A stretch of 64,000 bases of DNA from UBA1563 sp041671545 (lineage in GTDB: Bacteria > Bacteroidota > Ignavibacteria > Ignavibacteriales > Ignavibacteriaceae): contig JBAZBI010000001.1 of NCBI GenBank assembly GCA_041671545.1, forward strand, positions 248,001 to 312,000, read 5' to 3'. A model generated the notes under the pieces. The model was not told the DNA's origin. It worked only from the letters and a program-made list of their open reading frames with translations, and ran no database searches. Positions 62,045 to 64,000 of the stretch are shown here, in pieces. Made by a program: the position numbers and the translations under genes. The number at the start of each line of letters is the position of its first letter. The first letter of the stretch is position 1.

Positions 62045-62605
62045 TTAAGCGATCATGTCCGTTTGCCGAGCATATTCAAATAAATTTCCGGCTTCAAGTA
62101 TCGGAAGAATATCTCCAAGCGGTTTCAATTTGTATTCTTCATTTGTTGTTACGTTTAGCAGAATATTTTTTTCAAGATCGATCTTAACTTCATCGCCGGT
62201 TTTAATTTTATCATTCAGTTTTTCTACTGATTCGTAAGGAATAACAAATCCTCCGTCAACTGCATTTCTAAAAAATATTCGCGCGTATGATTCCGCAACA
62301 ATTACTTTCGTCCCCGCTATTTGCAATGCAAACGGCGCGTGCTCACGGGAAGATCCGCAGCCGAAATTTGCGCCGCCGATAATTATCGGGAATTCTGTTT
62401 CAAACTTTTCCGCTTCTACATATTTAATTCCACCGTTCGGTAAGCCCGATTTCTCCATCGGTACAGAAGAAAGTGCATACTTTCCATACATTTTTTTCTC
62501 TTCCGGATCGGATAAACTGTACACTAAATGTTCCGCCGGAATTATTTGATCCGTATCAATATTATTACCTAATACGAATGCTTTACCATTTATTACTTTT
62601 TCCAT
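62045..62605 (-). CDS. leuD: 3-isopropylmalate/citramalate dehydratase small subunit
   Basis: This 186-residue protein of the archaeal-type short form has GNNIDTDQIIPAEHL near the start and the substrate loop GGANFGCGSSREHAPFAL. It pairs with LeuC to isomerise isopropylmalate, and probably citramalate given the adjacent cimA. It lies 29 bp after leuC. Confidence 0.93.
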   Translation of the reverse strand: MEKVINGKAFVLGNNIDTDQIIPAEHLVYSLSDPEEKKMYGKYALSSVPMEKSGLPNGGIKYVEAEKFETEFPIIIGGANFGCGSSREHAPFALQIAGTKVIVAESYARIFFRNAVDGGFVIPYESVEKLNDKIKTGDEVKIDLEKNILLNVTTNEEYKLKPLGDILPILEAGNLFEYARQTDMIA

Positions 62606-62634
62606 TTGTTTCCCTTTTCAATTTCTATTTTCAA

Positions 62635-63930
62635 TTATAAAAAGTCTCTCGGATCAGTGATAACACCGGTTATCGCTGATGCAGCAACAGTTAACGGAGA
62701 TGCTAAATATACTTCCGATTGTCTGCTTCCCATTCTTCCCGGAAAATTTCTGTTAGTAGTTGATATTACTACTTCATTATCCTTCGCTCTTCCAACAGTA
62801 TCAGCCGGACCGCCAAGACAAGCGGCGCAGCTTGATTCTGCTATAATACATCCCGCTTTTTCAAAAATATCTTTTAACGATATTCCGCTTATTGTTTCTT
62901 CTTCAAGCGCTCTTGCCACTTCTGTTGATGCCGGTACAATGAACGTGGAAGTTTTAACTTGATTTCCTAAAAGTATTTTTGCCGCCGCTTGAAAATCAGA
63001 AAGCTTTCCGCCGGTGCATGAACCGATATAACATTTCGTTAGTTTTGTTCCGGCAACACTTCGTACTGTTCCCATGTTATCAGGACTGTGAGGTTTTGCA
63101 ACAACAGGTTCCAACTCGGCAGTTTTATATTTTCTTATCGAATGATATTTTGCATCCGCATCACTTGTAAAGATTTCATACTCTTTGTTCGTTCTTTCTT
63201 TAACGTACGCTTCTGTTACTGCGTCTGCAGCAATTATTCCGTTCATTCCACCCGCTTCAATAGCCATGTTTGTCAATGTCATACGCTCTGTCATTGATAA
63301 AGAGAAAACTCCTTCACCGTCAAATTCCATCGCGCGGTATGTTGCGCCGTCGGTTGTAATGTCGCCAAGAATTCTAAGAATTAAATCCTTCGCCATTAAG
63401 TATGGAGGAAGTTCGCCTTCAAAAATAAATTTCATCGATTCGGGAACTTTCTCCCAAATTTTTCCTGTACCGAGTATAAACGCCGCGTCGGTGTTTCCAA
63501 CTCCCGTTGCAAACATTCCAAATGCGCCTGATGTACACGTATGCGAATCAGTACCGAATAAAACTGTTCCAGGCACATTGTATCCTTCTTCAGCTAACGC
63601 GAGATGACAAACACCTTTATATCTATCTGTGCCTACATCATAATAATTATCAACGCCATATTGATTTGCGAACTCGCGAAGCAATGAAACATTTCTATTC
63701 GCTTGTGGATTCTTTGTAAAGATATAATGATCTGGGAAAATGACTAATTTATTCTTATCCCAAATCTTCGCAGTTTCGCCGAATTCCCTTTTCCATATTT
63801 CAATTGTCGGTGGACCGCAGACATCGTGAGTCATAAGTACATCTACGTTAAGCCAAATGTTTTGTCCCGGTTCAACAAAAGTTTTTCCGGCGGATTTAGC
63901 TAATATTTTTTCTGTTATGGTCATCTTCAT
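62635..63930 (-). CDS. leuC: 3-isopropylmalate/citramalate dehydratase large subunit
   Basis: This 431-residue aconitase-family protein has VLFGTDSHTCTSGAFGMFAT (first Fe-S Cys region), IGSCTGGKLSDF and SSCAACLGGPADT (remaining [4Fe-4S] cysteines), and the substrate Arg in NRNFPGRMG. It is the shorter homoaconitase/LeuC2-like type that works with the 186-residue LeuD. A good Shine-Dalgarno (AAGGG) lies before the ATG. Confidence 0.94.
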   Translation of the reverse strand: MKMTITEKILAKSAGKTFVEPGQNIWLNVDVLMTHDVCGPPTIEIWKREFGETAKIWDKNKLVIFPDHYIFTKNPQANRNVSLLREFANQYGVDNYYDVGTDRYKGVCHLALAEEGYNVPGTVLFGTDSHTCTSGAFGMFATGVGNTDAAFILGTGKIWEKVPESMKFIFEGELPPYLMAKDLILRILGDITTDGATYRAMEFDGEGVFSLSMTERMTLTNMAIEAGGMNGIIAADAVTEAYVKERTNKEYEIFTSDADAKYHSIRKYKTAELEPVVAKPHSPDNMGTVRSVAGTKLTKCYIGSCTGGKLSDFQAAAKILLGNQVKTSTFIVPASTEVARALEEETISGISLKDIFEKAGCIIAESSCAACLGGPADTVGRAKDNEVVISTTNRNFPGRMGSRQSEVYLASPLTVAASAITGVITDPRDFL

Positions 63931-63944
63931 AAATTTTTTTTCCC

Positions 63945-63998
63945 TTACACAGCTTGTGATATTTCAGATAAATAAGAATTAGGGAGTTCTTCCTTCGC
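63945..63998 (-). CDS. C-terminal tail of an upstream gene (truncated by window edge)
   Basis: The minus strand reads AKEELPNSYLSEISQAV then a TAA stop, 14 bp before leuC. The spacing fits an operon with leuC-leuD-cimA. Too little is visible to name it. Confidence 0.4.
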   Translation of the reverse strand, partial: AKEELPNSYLSEISQAV

Positions 63999-64000
63999 TT

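Noticed and set aside
1..64000. tRNA, rRNA or riboswitch genes
   Set aside because: No cloverleaf-like or rRNA-like segments, and no S-box, FMN, TPP or cobalamin core motifs, were recognised by eye; computed searches were not possible.

Overview
The window looks like the chromosome of an Ignavibacteria/Chlorobi-group bacterium. It is AT-rich, its lipoproteins have short Bacteroidetes-like lipoboxes, and several secreted proteins end in the same C-terminal sorting module (NYPNPFNPSTTI followed by a terminal KKMILL/KKFILL-type tail). A PorV/PorQ-family outer-membrane protein is also encoded. Apart from two genes at the left edge, essentially every gene lies on the minus strand, so the layout is best read from right to left.

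Region 1 (1-12.4 kb) is mostly housekeeping. A STAS-like/PIN-like pair sits at the left edge (+ strand). It is followed by a relic of a second ribA and a cluster of palindromes. Then come ribBA, yajC, tgt, murB, two reverse-transsulfuration genes (cystathionine gamma-synthase/lyase and cystathionine beta-synthase), fmt, def, a membrane protein and a secreted M1 peptidase. Inverted repeats of one family separate some of these groups.

Region 2 (12.6-21.9 kb) is accessory. It is a one-directional run of small unrelated genes: five lipoproteins, an Arr-type rifampin ADP-ribosyltransferase, a response regulator fused to a nucleotide cyclase, and a possible PD-(D/E)XK nuclease. The genes are separated by imperfect palindromes with attC-like ends (GTTRRRY / RYYYAAC), often touching start or stop codons. 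This resembles an integron cassette array without an integrase (CALIN). A second, smaller array lies at 56.7-59.5 kb. On its upstream side each array carries a copy of the same ~100-bp element with a strong sigma70-like promoter (TTGACA or TTGATA, 17 bp, TAAAAT or TAAGAT) pointing into the array. Each is also associated with a 21-bp-period tandem repeat. A toxin-antitoxin pair between ~110-bp direct repeats sits beside the first copy.

Region 3 (23.3-50.7 kb) is a galactan/galactose utilisation locus. It contains a GH10-like hydrolase, a GH2 beta-galactosidase, a mutarotase, a GH5-like enzyme, a GH53 endo-galactanase, a modular surface protein, a PorV-like protein, a large secreted protein, a TonB-dependent receptor, a SurA-like PPIase, GalT, GalK, a Na+/sugar symporter and a LacI regulator with its own promoter and operators. 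Inferred flow: galactan is cut outside, oligomers pass the TonB receptor, beta-galactosidase releases galactose, and SSS import, GalK and GalT feed it into central metabolism.

Region 4 (50.7-56.7 kb) holds a decayed IS3-family element, a GWxTD lipoprotein and a 1375-residue secreted protein with two seven-unit propellers. Region 5 is cassette-like cluster II and its repeats (56.7-60.4 kb). Region 6 (60.4-64 kb) is cimA-leuD-leuC, the citramalate route to isoleucine, plus the tail of one more gene. No rRNA, tRNA, CRISPR array or integrase was seen. All family assignments come from reading motifs, without database searches.
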